64,000 bases of DNA from assembly GCF_017810075.1 (NCBI RefSeq), contig NZ_JADNYK010000004.1, forward strand, positions 310,001 through 374,000, read 5' to 3'. The stretch is from Pseudozobellia sp. WGM2. Lineage in GTDB: Bacteria; Bacteroidota; Bacteroidia; Flavobacteriales; Flavobacteriaceae. Positions within the stretch are counted from its first letter, which is position 1; every line of letters begins with the position of its first letter. The translations under genes and the position numbers were made by a program. Of this stretch, positions 10,801 through 18,579 are shown piece after piece. The notes below the pieces were generated by a model. It saw only the letters and a list, made by a program, of their open reading frames with translations, was not told the DNA's origin and did no database searches.

Positions 10801-11348
10801 ATTGGGTGACACCAGGCGGGATTCGCCCCGGCAATTAAAAAACAGTCGGAAAGCTCGATATCGTCATACGAAATAGGAACCGAATCTTCACCAAGCATTT
10901 TTTTATAACCGACAACCGCCGAACTCATACAAAGTCTAGAATTGGTATCAACATTATTTGTGCCGATGAAGCCCTTTGCCAACTTATTGACCAAATAATA
11001 CTCTTCGGTGAGACACTGACCCGATACGTAAAACCCCACACTATTGGGGCCATGCCTGTCTATAATGCTCTGAAATACCGCTGAAGCCCTTTCAAAAGCC
11101 GTGTCCCATGAAACCCGTTGCTTAGGATGGTTACGGCTCCAACGCATCTCAGGGTATAAAATACGGTCTGAAGTATCTTGAGCTACATAGTTTAGGTTCT
11201 TACCTTTCGAACATAACATTCCTTTGTTTACCGGGTAAGATTCATCACCTTCAACTTTTATGGTACCCTTATTGTCAACTGATACATCGATACCACAACC
11301 CACCCCGCAGTAGGAACAAATGGTTTTATGTACATTATTTTTTTGCAT
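7815..11348 (-). CDS. nasA: Assimilatory nitrate reductase fused to FAD/NAD(P)H and BFD [2Fe-2S] domains
   Basis: This cytoplasmic enzyme (1177 residues) reduces nitrate to nitrite. The N-terminus binds a [4Fe-4S] cluster through Cys11, Cys14, Cys18 and Cys46. A molybdopterin oxidoreductase domain follows, with an SRLCMSSAV segment that contains the usual Mo-ligand cysteine, and then a dinucleotide-binding domain to about residue 680. The next 400 residues are a pyridine-nucleotide-disulfide oxidoreductase (KVLIIGAGAAAYRF, VVIVGGGLLGLELA), like the NirB N-terminus. The C-terminus is a BFD-type [2Fe-2S] domain (CSC...CGSC). Catalytic and electron-input modules, usually separate NasA and NasC-like proteins, are thus fused. 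I chose the ATG at 11346-11348; an in-frame TTG lies 6 bp upstream. A paired TACGTA operator lies 55-70 bp upstream. Confidence 0.92.
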   Translation of the reverse strand: MQKNNVHKTICSYCGVGCGIDVSVDNKGTIKVEGDESYPVNKGMLCSKGKNLNYVAQDTSDRILYPEMRWSRNHPKQRVSWDTAFERASAVFQSIIDRHGPNSVGFYVSGQCLTEEYYLVNKLAKGFIGTNNVDTNSRLCMSSAVVGYKKMLGEDSVPISYDDIELSDCFLIAGANPAWCHPILFRRIERHKEENPDVKIIVVDPRKTQTCAIADLHLQILPGTDVILFNAMARWLIEKKKIDKKFIKNHTSNFEACKESAFQLTLRKAADLCGITVEEIRKAAAYIGNSKAFLSMWTMGLNQSVIGVSKNLALLNLSLLTGQIGKPGSGPFSLTGQPNAMGGREVGGMASLLAAHKDLGNPRHREEVADFWGGKAISGEAGYTATEMFDALESGKMKAVWIICTNPIVSLPNANKAEKALQNASFVVVQDISHNSETTKFADLLLPAAGWLEKEGTMTNSERRISYLPKVIDAPGEALPDVEILWRFAQKMKYNGFDYKNASEVYDEHCLLTKGTNIDISGLSYHRLQTEGSFQWPVPSVDHKGTPRLFTDLQFYTNDERSHFNAPPKLYNQSEQISTDYPLILNTGRVRDQWHTRTKTGKVKRLLTHIPEPFLEMNKVDAYLRGLKEGDVAVIKSRRGQVQVKVKVNFDIRERVVFLPMHWGKVLNNDFGRANNITNDLIDPISKEPDFKYCAVQVEKYVKPKQKVLIIGAGAAAYRFVQTYRSKNKLDELHVFSRESDPFYNRVLLPEYVSDELTWEALEKLKKGEVKKLGIHLHSGLGITQIDKENQKVTDDSGNEHNYDVLVMATGSRAFVPSDVQINLPGRFTMRERGDADKLRKYLQETGLPAEEQHVVIVGGGLLGLELAAALKRRNVNISIIQRAPRLMERQLDRVASRLLAEDVSERGIKIYFDNEVSTVFEEKGRKNILSVTLKTGRSIKCNAIVYAIGTRPNIELAKFSDIRTSRGVIVNEYLQTSEPNIFALGEIAEFKNSLFGITSAAEQQADIAAKYIMGDYASMYNGSVLMNILKFEDLDLCSLGMVNAPTNDSSYEEIIFMDVSKRYYKKCIVKDDTLLGAILMGDKNEFAEFKRLIEDQIELSEKREELLRGNSTSVPLKGKLVCSCSQVGEGNIIDVINAGCEEFSKLCAQTGAGLGCGSCKPEVQEILNTQLQAATV

Positions 11349-11381
11349 GTTCAAAAAATTGAGGTTAGAAGCAACCTACTT

Positions 11382-11418
11382 TACGTATGCAAATTATAAA
11401 AATACGTATATATACGTA
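11382..11418 (-). promoter_or_regulatory. TACGTA operator and -7 element of nitrate reductase gene
   Basis: The perfect 16-bp palindrome TACGTATATATACGTA occupies 11403-11418, with a third TACGTA at 11382-11387, 21 bp away. Read on the minus strand the final TA begins TATTTTTA (11404-11397), one mismatch from the Bacteroidetes -7 consensus TAnnTTTG. The same layout occurs before narK and nirB. The regulator is not shown by the sequence. Confidence 0.7.
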
Positions 11419-11490
11419 GTAAATATATCGTAAAAGTTAAGCGCAAATTTGAGAGTACAATAAAAAACGGAGGTATTTACTTCATAAAAT

Positions 11491-12840
11491 TCAACCTAAA
11501 TATTGAAGAACAGCTCCCCAATTTGGTGAAACTACCAATTTCAGGCCTTTCTCTTCTGCGCATAAATAATTAATATTGTTCAATACATCTCTATAATTAC
11601 CAACTCTAATTTGAGTGGCTTTCAGATAAACTGTTCTAGAGCACTTATCAGAATTTACAATCACTAAAACCATTTCATTTTTTTGATATCTTAAAAAGGC
11701 ATATACCTTTTTTTTGACTAAAACCTCTTCGAAATCTCCTTCTGCCAATGCATAAATAGTTTTACGTAGTTCTATAAATCGTTTTAACGAATTAAATAAA
11801 TCAGGGTGCTTCACCCAAGAAAATCGCTTACTATAAACAACATGTGGGCGTAACTCGGTATCACTCCCCTCTTTCCTTTGCCCTTCAAAACCCCACTCGC
11901 TGCCATAATACAGGGCAGGAATACCAGGCAGTGTAAAAAGTAATAGATAAAGAGGATAAAGGTGTTCTGGCTTATTAAGGTCACTAGCCGCCCTATTGAC
12001 ATCGTGATTGTCTACAAAAGAATATAAATGAAGCTTTTTATATTTGCCGGTCGGTCCATATTGCCGATTAAGAATACTACTTAATCTATCAAAATCTTTC
12101 TCATTGAAACTCTGATAGAGCGGTGCGTGATAATCATAGTTAGTCACCGAATCTAGCATACTTTCACCTATCCACTTGCGATAGTCGCCCTGAACCACCT
12201 CACCCATAAGCCAAAAATCCCGTTTAAGCTGCTTACAGTATTTCGATAACTCACTCATAAATGAAAAATCAAGAACATCGGCCGTATCAAGTCTGAGACC
12301 ATCGATTTGAAATTCTTCCACCCATAACCTTACGGCTCCAAAAAGGTGTTTTCTAACCTCTTCATTTTTTAGGTTAAGTTCTACTAACTGATAATATCCC
12401 CGCCAAGAACTATAGGAAAAAGAATCGCCAAGGGGGCTCTTCTTCGTAAAATCAACATTAGAAAACCAGTTCTTATAAGGTGACCTTTCTCCCTTTTCCT
12501 GTAGATCTTTAAATGCCCAGAAATCTCTGCCAACATGATTAAAAACCGCATCAATGACGACTTTGACACCAAGTTTATGGGCCTTTTCAATAATATCGAC
12601 CAAAGACTCGTTATTGCCCAAACGCCGGTCTACGCTATAATAATCTGCAGTGTCATAACCATGTGAGGTCGATTCAAAAACAGGACCTAAGTAAAGCGCA
12701 TTGCAGCCTAGCTCTAAAAGATGGTTCAACCAAGAATCTAATTCAAAGAGTAGCTTTTTAGGCTCAGAATCGAAGTTGTTTATATTCGGTGCACCTAAAA
12801 GTCCAAGGGGATATATATGATAAAATATCCGATCGTGCAT
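11491..12840 (-). CDS. GH13 alpha-amylase family glycoside hydrolase
   Basis: The 449-residue protein has the (beta/alpha)8 GH13 motifs in order: VVIDAVFNH (94-102), GLRLDTAD with nucleophile Asp185, LMGEV with acid/base Glu214, and FVDNHD with transition-state Asp280. No signal peptide is visible, so it is probably cytoplasmic and acts on short alpha-glucans or maltodextrins. A neopullulanase/cyclomaltodextrinase-like role fits the length without the extra N-terminal domain. It lies upstream of the nitrate reductase gene on the same strand, separated by the nitrate operator, and no maltose genes are nearby. Confidence 0.88.
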   Translation of the reverse strand: MHDRIFYHIYPLGLLGAPNINNFDSEPKKLLFELDSWLNHLLELGCNALYLGPVFESTSHGYDTADYYSVDRRLGNNESLVDIIEKAHKLGVKVVIDAVFNHVGRDFWAFKDLQEKGERSPYKNWFSNVDFTKKSPLGDSFSYSSWRGYYQLVELNLKNEEVRKHLFGAVRLWVEEFQIDGLRLDTADVLDFSFMSELSKYCKQLKRDFWLMGEVVQGDYRKWIGESMLDSVTNYDYHAPLYQSFNEKDFDRLSSILNRQYGPTGKYKKLHLYSFVDNHDVNRAASDLNKPEHLYPLYLLLFTLPGIPALYYGSEWGFEGQRKEGSDTELRPHVVYSKRFSWVKHPDLFNSLKRFIELRKTIYALAEGDFEEVLVKKKVYAFLRYQKNEMVLVIVNSDKCSRTVYLKATQIRVGNYRDVLNNINYLCAEEKGLKLVVSPNWGAVLQYLG

Positions 12841-12971
12841 ATAATTTGTTATTAGATTTCAATTATTAAAATATATCCCTTTTAACTTTAAGAAGTTGGC
12901 ATGAAAACATATGAAAAAATGGCAGTACCATAAATTAACAATAAAAAATACCGAATTGTATAAGAAATAAT

Positions 12972-13002
12972 GTATTTCATCCGTTATTTAAGTATTTCAT
13001 CC
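12972..13002 (+). repeat. Direct repeat upstream of serine hydrolase gene
   Basis: GTATTTCATCC occurs twice, 20 bp apart, within the 207-bp gap between the divergent GH13 and serine hydrolase genes. It may be a regulator site on the face of the helix, but no partner is known. The rest of the gap shows nothing recognisable. Confidence 0.4.
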
Positions 13003-13047
13003 TATATTCATACCTGTTAACCGAAAAGCTAATCTCTGAATTTTCAC

Positions 13048-14355
13048 ATGCGAACAATTAAATTCCTAGCGGTATTTGCGCTTTTGACCTTAACCCTAAT
13101 AATTGCAACTTCTAGCACCAAAAATTCGGAAACATCATCAACTACCGTTGAAAAAGTCACTTTAAAAGCACCTCAACAAATCGCGGAAAACAGAATTGAT
13201 TCTAAAAAGTACTTGTCTGACAAGCAAAAGCTAAAGTCGGCTTTAACTACCTATTTTAAAAGAGCAATTGCCTCAGGCGATATCGTCGGTGCCGGTGTAA
13301 GCATCGTTCAATCTGATAGCATTGTTCTGGCCGAAGGTTTCGGAAGACGAAATTATAACCATAATTATACCGTGGATGGGGAGACTGTATTTAGATTAGG
13401 TTCTCTCTCAAAAGGTTTCGCGGGTATCTTAGCTGCCGATTTGAAAAATGATGGGTATTTGGAATGGAAAGATCGCATTATTGACTATTTGCCGCAGTTT
13501 CAATTAGGTGACGCACGAAATACTTCTGAGATTACCTTGGCCAATATTCTTTCACATACTTCGGGCACCCCGTATCATAGTTTTACCAATCTTGTTGAAG
13601 CTGGCCTGCCCATGGAAACTATTGCATCTCGTTTTAAAGAGGTGGTACCAATCAGTAAACCTGGCACCATGTACAGTTATCAAAATGCTATTTTTGCACT
13701 CTGTAGTGAAGTTATGCAAAAAGCTACCGGTAGTGAAATAAGTGCATCACTGAACAATCGATTTTTCAAACCTTTAGGCATGTGTAGCACTTCAATGGAC
13801 TATAAAACCTTGAACGAGACCATTAATGTGGCCCTACCCCATTCTAAAAGACGTAACGGTTGGCAGACCCTTAGACTCAGTGACAACTATTACAATGCTA
13901 TCGCGGCCGGAGGCATCAATGCCAGCGCCCACGATATGGCCAAATGGATGCGTTTTTTATTGGGGCATAATTCAGAAGTACTTGATAAAAAAGCTATATC
14001 GGAAGCCTTTACCCCATTTATCGAAATTCCTGGAAGTCATAAATATTACCACAGATGGCCAGGCCATGAAAAGTCGTTCTACGGATTCGGTTGGAGAATT
14101 CATAAGTTCACCGAAGATGGAAACCCTTTAGAGAAAACTATTTGGCACCATGGCGGAAGCGTAAACAATTACCGAAATGAAATTGCCATGTACCCGGAAG
14201 CAGACTTGGGAATTTGCGTACTCTTGAACAGCAATTCGAGAATTGCCAGAACCGTAATTCCTGACTTATACGAAATTTACAAAGGTATTTACGAGCCAAC
14301 TACAGAAAAACTTGCTCAAGCCGCCAACAAATCAGAAAACAATTCTACCCTATAG
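13048..14355 (+). CDS. Serine hydrolase of the beta-lactamase / class C family, exported
   Basis: The 435-residue protein has an N-terminal signal or membrane anchor (MRTIKFLAVFALLTLTLIIA) and the three motifs of penicillin-binding-protein-like serine hydrolases: S-L-S-K with Ser119 and Lys122, Y-Q-N at 209-211, and a WHHGGS block (HxG-type third motif) near residue 369. It should be a periplasmic esterase or D-alanyl peptidase-like enzyme. Nothing shows antibiotic hydrolysis. It stands alone between a divergent GH13 gene and a convergent GH28 gene, whose stop lies 10 bp away. Confidence 0.88.
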   Translation: MRTIKFLAVFALLTLTLIIATSSTKNSETSSTTVEKVTLKAPQQIAENRIDSKKYLSDKQKLKSALTTYFKRAIASGDIVGAGVSIVQSDSIVLAEGFGRRNYNHNYTVDGETVFRLGSLSKGFAGILAADLKNDGYLEWKDRIIDYLPQFQLGDARNTSEITLANILSHTSGTPYHSFTNLVEAGLPMETIASRFKEVVPISKPGTMYSYQNAIFALCSEVMQKATGSEISASLNNRFFKPLGMCSTSMDYKTLNETINVALPHSKRRNGWQTLRLSDNYYNAIAAGGINASAHDMAKWMRFLLGHNSEVLDKKAISEAFTPFIEIPGSHKYYHRWPGHEKSFYGFGWRIHKFTEDGNPLEKTIWHHGGSVNNYRNEIAMYPEADLGICVLLNSNSRIARTVIPDLYEIYKGIYEPTTEKLAQAANKSENNSTL

Positions 14356-14365
14356 GGTCTGACAG

Positions 14366-15886
14366 TTATTCTTGATAAATCATATCTACATTCTCAAACT
14401 TCACGTTATGGCCTTCTAATATTTCAATGTTTTGGTCTTTGCTTCGAATTATTGAATTCTTGATTACAAAGTCTTTTACATCGCTCATATAGATATTTTG
14501 CCCCGAGGTCACATCTAGGTTTTCCATAATAACATTGGTCAACGGAACTTCTGGTATGCCTTTAGCTTTTATGAAATTCTCTTCGGTATGTATCTCCACA
14601 TTCCGAAAAAACAAGTTTCGATATCTGGGTGTAAGTTCGGTAATCTCACGTTTGGGTAAGCGATCCGCCAATTCTCCCACATAAGTTCTACTACCTAGTA
14701 AATCCCACTCCAAAGCATGTCTTTTGATATTCATTTTTACTCTTTCGTAGTAAATATTCTCTACCCCACCACCTCTAGGGCGACGGGTTTTAAAACGAAA
14801 ACCCCTATCGGTACCATCAAAAATACAGTCGTACAGATAAACGTTCCGAATCCACCCTGCAGTTTCACTGCCCGTTGTAATTGCACCATGACCTGCCTCT
14901 GACAAACAATATCTAACTACTATATTTTCGGTAGGCCGGTTGACACGAATACCATCTTTATCGCGGCCCGATTTCATAGTAAAACAATCATCTCCATTAT
15001 TTAGCGTAGCATATTCGATTAATACGTTTCTAGATGATTCGATGTCTATTCCGTCACCTGTTGGAATACCCACGGAGTTGACAGTGATCCCTCTAATTAT
15101 AACGCCGTCACAGTAAATCGGAGTCACATTCCACGTGACACTGTTCTCAATTGTAATGCCTTCAATTAAAACATTATTGCACTCGACCAAACATACCGAT
15201 TTTGGCTTGTAGAAGAGCCTTCCCTTATGTCCATCATAAATCCTTTCTTTAACAGGAGCGTTTTGGTCAATGGCATTTTCGACCACTCCCTTGGGGCTTG
15301 GGGCCGACCTCACGGCAGCATCCTCTCCCGGGCCAATAATCTTACCTTTTCCCGTAATCGCGATATTTTCTGCTTTATGGGCATAAATGAACCCACCGCT
15401 AGACATGATTTCGATACCTTCTACCCGAGTGAACACCGCAGGTAAGTAATCTTCAATAGCCCCTCCGATTAGAAGCTCGGCGCCTTCTTGAAGTTCTAGA
15501 TTCACATTGCTTTTCAGTTCAATGCGAGATGTAAGCCATTTACCTGAAGGTACTACAACGGTACCACCACCTCTTCGGTTCACTTTATCTATGGCTTTCT
15601 GAATAATTTCGGTCACTTTTTGACCAGATTTTGCTCCAGCTTTACTAATATCAATACTGTAGGCTGCGAATGTCGGCCTTTTTAAGTCAGGCATATCAAA
15701 AGGAGCCTGAATTGGAGCTATTTCTGTCGGCAAAGCATGGGCGCCCACTTGATCTTTAGTCAAGAATGGCTCTTGGGATGCCGGGGTTTTGAACTGACTC
15801 CAACCCATATGGGCTACTAAAACAAATAAAAAACATACTCTAAATCTATTCATAAAGCTATGGCACAATGGTTTATTTAAAAACAT
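14366..15886 (-). CDS. GH28 polygalacturonase-like glycoside hydrolase, exported
   Basis: The protein (506 residues) is a right-handed beta-helix hydrolase of family 28, which cleaves galacturonan-type or related uronic polymers by inversion. The canonical active-site pieces appear in order: IPTGDGIDIES, NNGDDCFTMKSGRD (paired Asp), SEAGHGAITTGSE (GHG) and RFKTRRPRGG (RxK). A hydrophobic signal ending ...HMGWSQ exports it. The ATG at 15886 overlaps the stop of the preceding gene by one base (TGATG), suggesting translational coupling. An internal ATG at 15853 gives a neater signal peptide and is the main alternative start. Confidence 0.87.
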   Translation of the reverse strand: MFLNKPLCHSFMNRFRVCFLFVLVAHMGWSQFKTPASQEPFLTKDQVGAHALPTEIAPIQAPFDMPDLKRPTFAAYSIDISKAGAKSGQKVTEIIQKAIDKVNRRGGGTVVVPSGKWLTSRIELKSNVNLELQEGAELLIGGAIEDYLPAVFTRVEGIEIMSSGGFIYAHKAENIAITGKGKIIGPGEDAAVRSAPSPKGVVENAIDQNAPVKERIYDGHKGRLFYKPKSVCLVECNNVLIEGITIENSVTWNVTPIYCDGVIIRGITVNSVGIPTGDGIDIESSRNVLIEYATLNNGDDCFTMKSGRDKDGIRVNRPTENIVVRYCLSEAGHGAITTGSETAGWIRNVYLYDCIFDGTDRGFRFKTRRPRGGGVENIYYERVKMNIKRHALEWDLLGSRTYVGELADRLPKREITELTPRYRNLFFRNVEIHTEENFIKAKGIPEVPLTNVIMENLDVTSGQNIYMSDVKDFVIKNSIIRSKDQNIEILEGHNVKFENVDMIYQE

Positions 15887-17307
15887 CAAGGAGTTAGAGT
15901 GACAATCACCCTTTTATATCGGCTCAATTGTTGTGTACCTTTATCGGAAACCTTAACAATAAAATGTGCCGTTTGTTTCTTCTTTACTTTAGGTGCGGTA
16001 AAATAAGCTTGATGTACATTTTCGGCACCATTAACCTTAATTAGTTTTTGGTAAGAGCCTGCTTCTGGGTAATTGTACCACAAAAAGCTCAAGTTGTCAC
16101 CATCTGGGTCTGTGCTCTCAAAAGCATCTAATGTAAAATTCTCACCCCCTTTAATCGTAATTTTATCATCATGGGTCAGGGTAACGACGGGAGGGTGGTT
16201 GGCCTCTTCATACGTTTGTGTACACCAATCCATTCGCGCAGCGAAATCATTCTGAATGTCATCACGCCAACGCCACAGGCTAGCTTTATCACTTTGATGG
16301 GAAATACTGTCGTATTGAACCGTTCTACCGTACATTTTAGGTAGATATCGAACTAGACTATCGCTAGCATTTGTCCATATCGCTCGCGTTTCCGGTGCGA
16401 TTTCTACTATTGAGTGACCTTCTTTTGTCTTTGAGAAATCAGGCTTATACAACTCATAGCGACCACCCCAACCACCCCACTCGGGATGCTCAGAAACATT
16501 GAGCCCATTGGGTATAAGTGATAGAAAGGCCGGTGTATCTCCCTCAACTCCCCAAGCGACATCAGGGTATGCAGCCCCTAGCGGACCATGCCCTTGCTGT
16601 ATATGTTCCGTAAGCCAAGGGTTACTTATGGTGGTATTGTCTATGCCTTTAATCACAGAGTTAATACCCGTCCAAGTGGCAGACCCATAATCATCACCAG
16701 GGGTCACAATATAGAAAAGATCGGGAAAATTGTTACGAATCCATATTCCACTATCATCTTGGTCAGATATTGTATAGACCCGTAGTTTAGATACCATATT
16801 TTTCACTTCTCGGGGCGATTTGGTTTCCCTTATCGTATGTAAAGCCTGGGCAAGAGTATTCACTCCTCCCCAAACAGAAATCCACAAAGGCCTATCATCT
16901 TCTTTTTCAAGCTCGGTGATTATCCAATCAGAACCCTCTGAGTCCATACCCTTACCAACTCCGGTCATACCGTATTTCGGGAGACCGTTCTTAACCAAAG
17001 CCATAAGGTCTTTTTCAGAAGGAAAACCCTCGGCATGTTTCGTTAAATTGGATTGTACTTTACCATATGCTTCGATAATTTTCTCTATGGATTCAGGATG
17101 TATCGATGATTGTAGCCAGCATGAAGTCGTAGCTACCAAGCCTTTTATCTCTATCTCATTGGCGTAAAGAAATAGACGAACCAAAGATTGTGTATCGTCG
17201 GGATCGGCCTCTATATCAGTTAAAACAATAACTCGGTCTTTAGCAATCGATTGCGCAAAAAGAAAATTAAATGAATGAAAAAGAATAATAAAAACCAGTG
17301 TTCTCAT
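15886..17307 (-). CDS. DUF1593 nucleoside-hydrolase-like exported protein
   Basis: The 473-residue protein has a signal peptide (MRTLVFIILFHSFNFLFAQ) and then RVIVLTDIEADPDDTQSLVR, a nucleoside-hydrolase-like metal motif with the paired aspartates of the DUF1593 family. Relatives include cellulose-binding protein Sde0182 of Saccharophagus. The last 100 residues form an Ig-like or cadherin-like domain (NHPPVVTLTHDD...AFESTDPDGD). The family is repeatedly found with polysaccharide hydrolases but its reaction is not settled. It lies directly upstream of a GH28 gene with a one-base overlap, so the two are probably coexpressed. Confidence 0.85.
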   Translation of the reverse strand: MRTLVFIILFHSFNFLFAQSIAKDRVIVLTDIEADPDDTQSLVRLFLYANEIEIKGLVATTSCWLQSSIHPESIEKIIEAYGKVQSNLTKHAEGFPSEKDLMALVKNGLPKYGMTGVGKGMDSEGSDWIITELEKEDDRPLWISVWGGVNTLAQALHTIRETKSPREVKNMVSKLRVYTISDQDDSGIWIRNNFPDLFYIVTPGDDYGSATWTGINSVIKGIDNTTISNPWLTEHIQQGHGPLGAAYPDVAWGVEGDTPAFLSLIPNGLNVSEHPEWGGWGGRYELYKPDFSKTKEGHSIVEIAPETRAIWTNASDSLVRYLPKMYGRTVQYDSISHQSDKASLWRWRDDIQNDFAARMDWCTQTYEEANHPPVVTLTHDDKITIKGGENFTLDAFESTDPDGDNLSFLWYNYPEAGSYQKLIKVNGAENVHQAYFTAPKVKKKQTAHFIVKVSDKGTQQLSRYKRVIVTLTP

Positions 17308-17437
17308 GAAAAAGTGATTGATGGTTCAAAAAGAATTACAAGATATAACTTTATGTTTGGCAGCAATAAAAAGTTACGAATATATTATTAATATTTTCGA
17401 TTTTTTACGAATAGCCACTACATTACCGATGTATTAA
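17308..17437 (-). promoter_or_regulatory. Intergenic gap before DUF1593 gene
   Basis: The gap of 130 bp is AT-rich and probably holds the promoter for the DUF1593-GH28 pair. No repeat or terminator was recognised. Confidence 0.35.
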
Positions 17438-18532
17438 CTATTTCCACGCTAGAGAACATTTTCCGATTGCGTAAAACTTACTCCCTTTCAAATTCATCAT
17501 TGAAGTATAGATCACCGTAAAAGTACCGTTATCTTCTTCTATCGCACACAAAGGGGTACGCATGGCATGATCACCTTTTGCACCCCACATTTTACCTTTT
17601 GACTGAATCTTCACTCGTTGTTCCGGTGTCCATTTCACTCCATCTTCAGAGGTACTATAGGCAATTTCTTGATCTCCTAAAGAATCGAATACGGCCAAAT
17701 ATCCTCCGTCTTTTAGTTCGGTAACCTGAGGGTTTTCGATAAATTCTTTGGCAATCGGCAAAGGGTTCACCCCTTCGGGCAATCTCTCCCATGGCCCCTC
17801 TAAGCTGGGTGCCTTGGCCAAGCCCACCGGCCAAGGACCTTTGGGAATATAGTTATGCCCATCATAGAAGGCATACCAATTTTCCCCCACTTTATATGGA
17901 TTAAAAGTCGCCACCGCTTGTTGCCCCTCCCACTCTTGAGAATTTTCATCGGGTTGTAGCACAATACCCATATCGGCATAAGGGCCTGCGATACCTTCGA
18001 CTCCTTGAAAGACAGATTTGGCACGCCAAATACGCCCTTGATAGTCACTGCCAGGTAGTTCTCTTTTAGACTTGTCGCCACCTCTATAGGCTACATAAAA
18101 AATGTTCCACGCGTTTTCTTTTGTATTGAACTCAACACCGGTCACCCATACTTCCGATCTCGGATTGAATGGGGAGCGACCTGGTATACTCTCTACTACA
18201 GTGCTTTGCCGCTTCCAGTTTACGGCATCAGAACTGGTCCAATACGAAATGCGAAGATCCCGATGAGAACGGAAAAACATTTCATTTACGAACATATGGT
18301 AGGTATCATCAATTTTCACCACCTGCCCTGTTTCAAAACCTGTTTGATTATTGGTACCCAGAACATCACGATGGTCGGGTTCTATGACCGGGCTTTCGTG
18401 CTCAGACACCAATACCAACTTTTTCGCCAAGTCGAGGTTCTTTTCTTGAGAATATATTGTACCTATCAAAAAGAATGACAGTATTAATAAGGTAGCAGTT
18501 TTTAAAGCTGTATTTAATCGATAGTCGCTCAT
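17438..18532 (-). CDS. Exported beta-propeller glycosidase-like protein (GH43-type fold)
   Basis: The 364-residue protein has a signal peptide (TLLILSFFLIGTIYSQ) and repeated blade-like segments such as YHMFVNEMFF, ISYWTSSDAVNWKRQ, WNIFYVAYRGG, WYAFYDGHNY and AYSTSEDGVKWTPE. These fit a five-bladed beta-propeller of the GH43/GH32/GH117 kind. The exact family cannot be decided by eye. The ATG at 18532 was chosen because it begins right at a signal peptide; a longer reading frame to 18622 would overlap the upstream GH28 gene. It lies 47 bp after that gene, so both may be one transcript. Confidence 0.72.
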   Translation of the reverse strand: MSDYRLNTALKTATLLILSFFLIGTIYSQEKNLDLAKKLVLVSEHESPVIEPDHRDVLGTNNQTGFETGQVVKIDDTYHMFVNEMFFRSHRDLRISYWTSSDAVNWKRQSTVVESIPGRSPFNPRSEVWVTGVEFNTKENAWNIFYVAYRGGDKSKRELPGSDYQGRIWRAKSVFQGVEGIAGPYADMGIVLQPDENSQEWEGQQAVATFNPYKVGENWYAFYDGHNYIPKGPWPVGLAKAPSLEGPWERLPEGVNPLPIAKEFIENPQVTELKDGGYLAVFDSLGDQEIAYSTSEDGVKWTPEQRVKIQSKGKMWGAKGDHAMRTPLCAIEEDNGTFTVIYTSMMNLKGSKFYAIGKCSLAWK

Positions 18533-18579
18533 GCTCAATAGTTGGGTTAAAGTGGTTGGTAAGTTTTCTAAATCAAATC

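Noticed and set aside
12972-13045. LytTR-like promoter before the serine hydrolase gene (TTCATCC repeats and GAATTTTC 42 bp away)
   Set aside because: The repeats are 20 bp and not 21 bp apart, the TACAG spacer is missing, and transcription would start inside the coding region.
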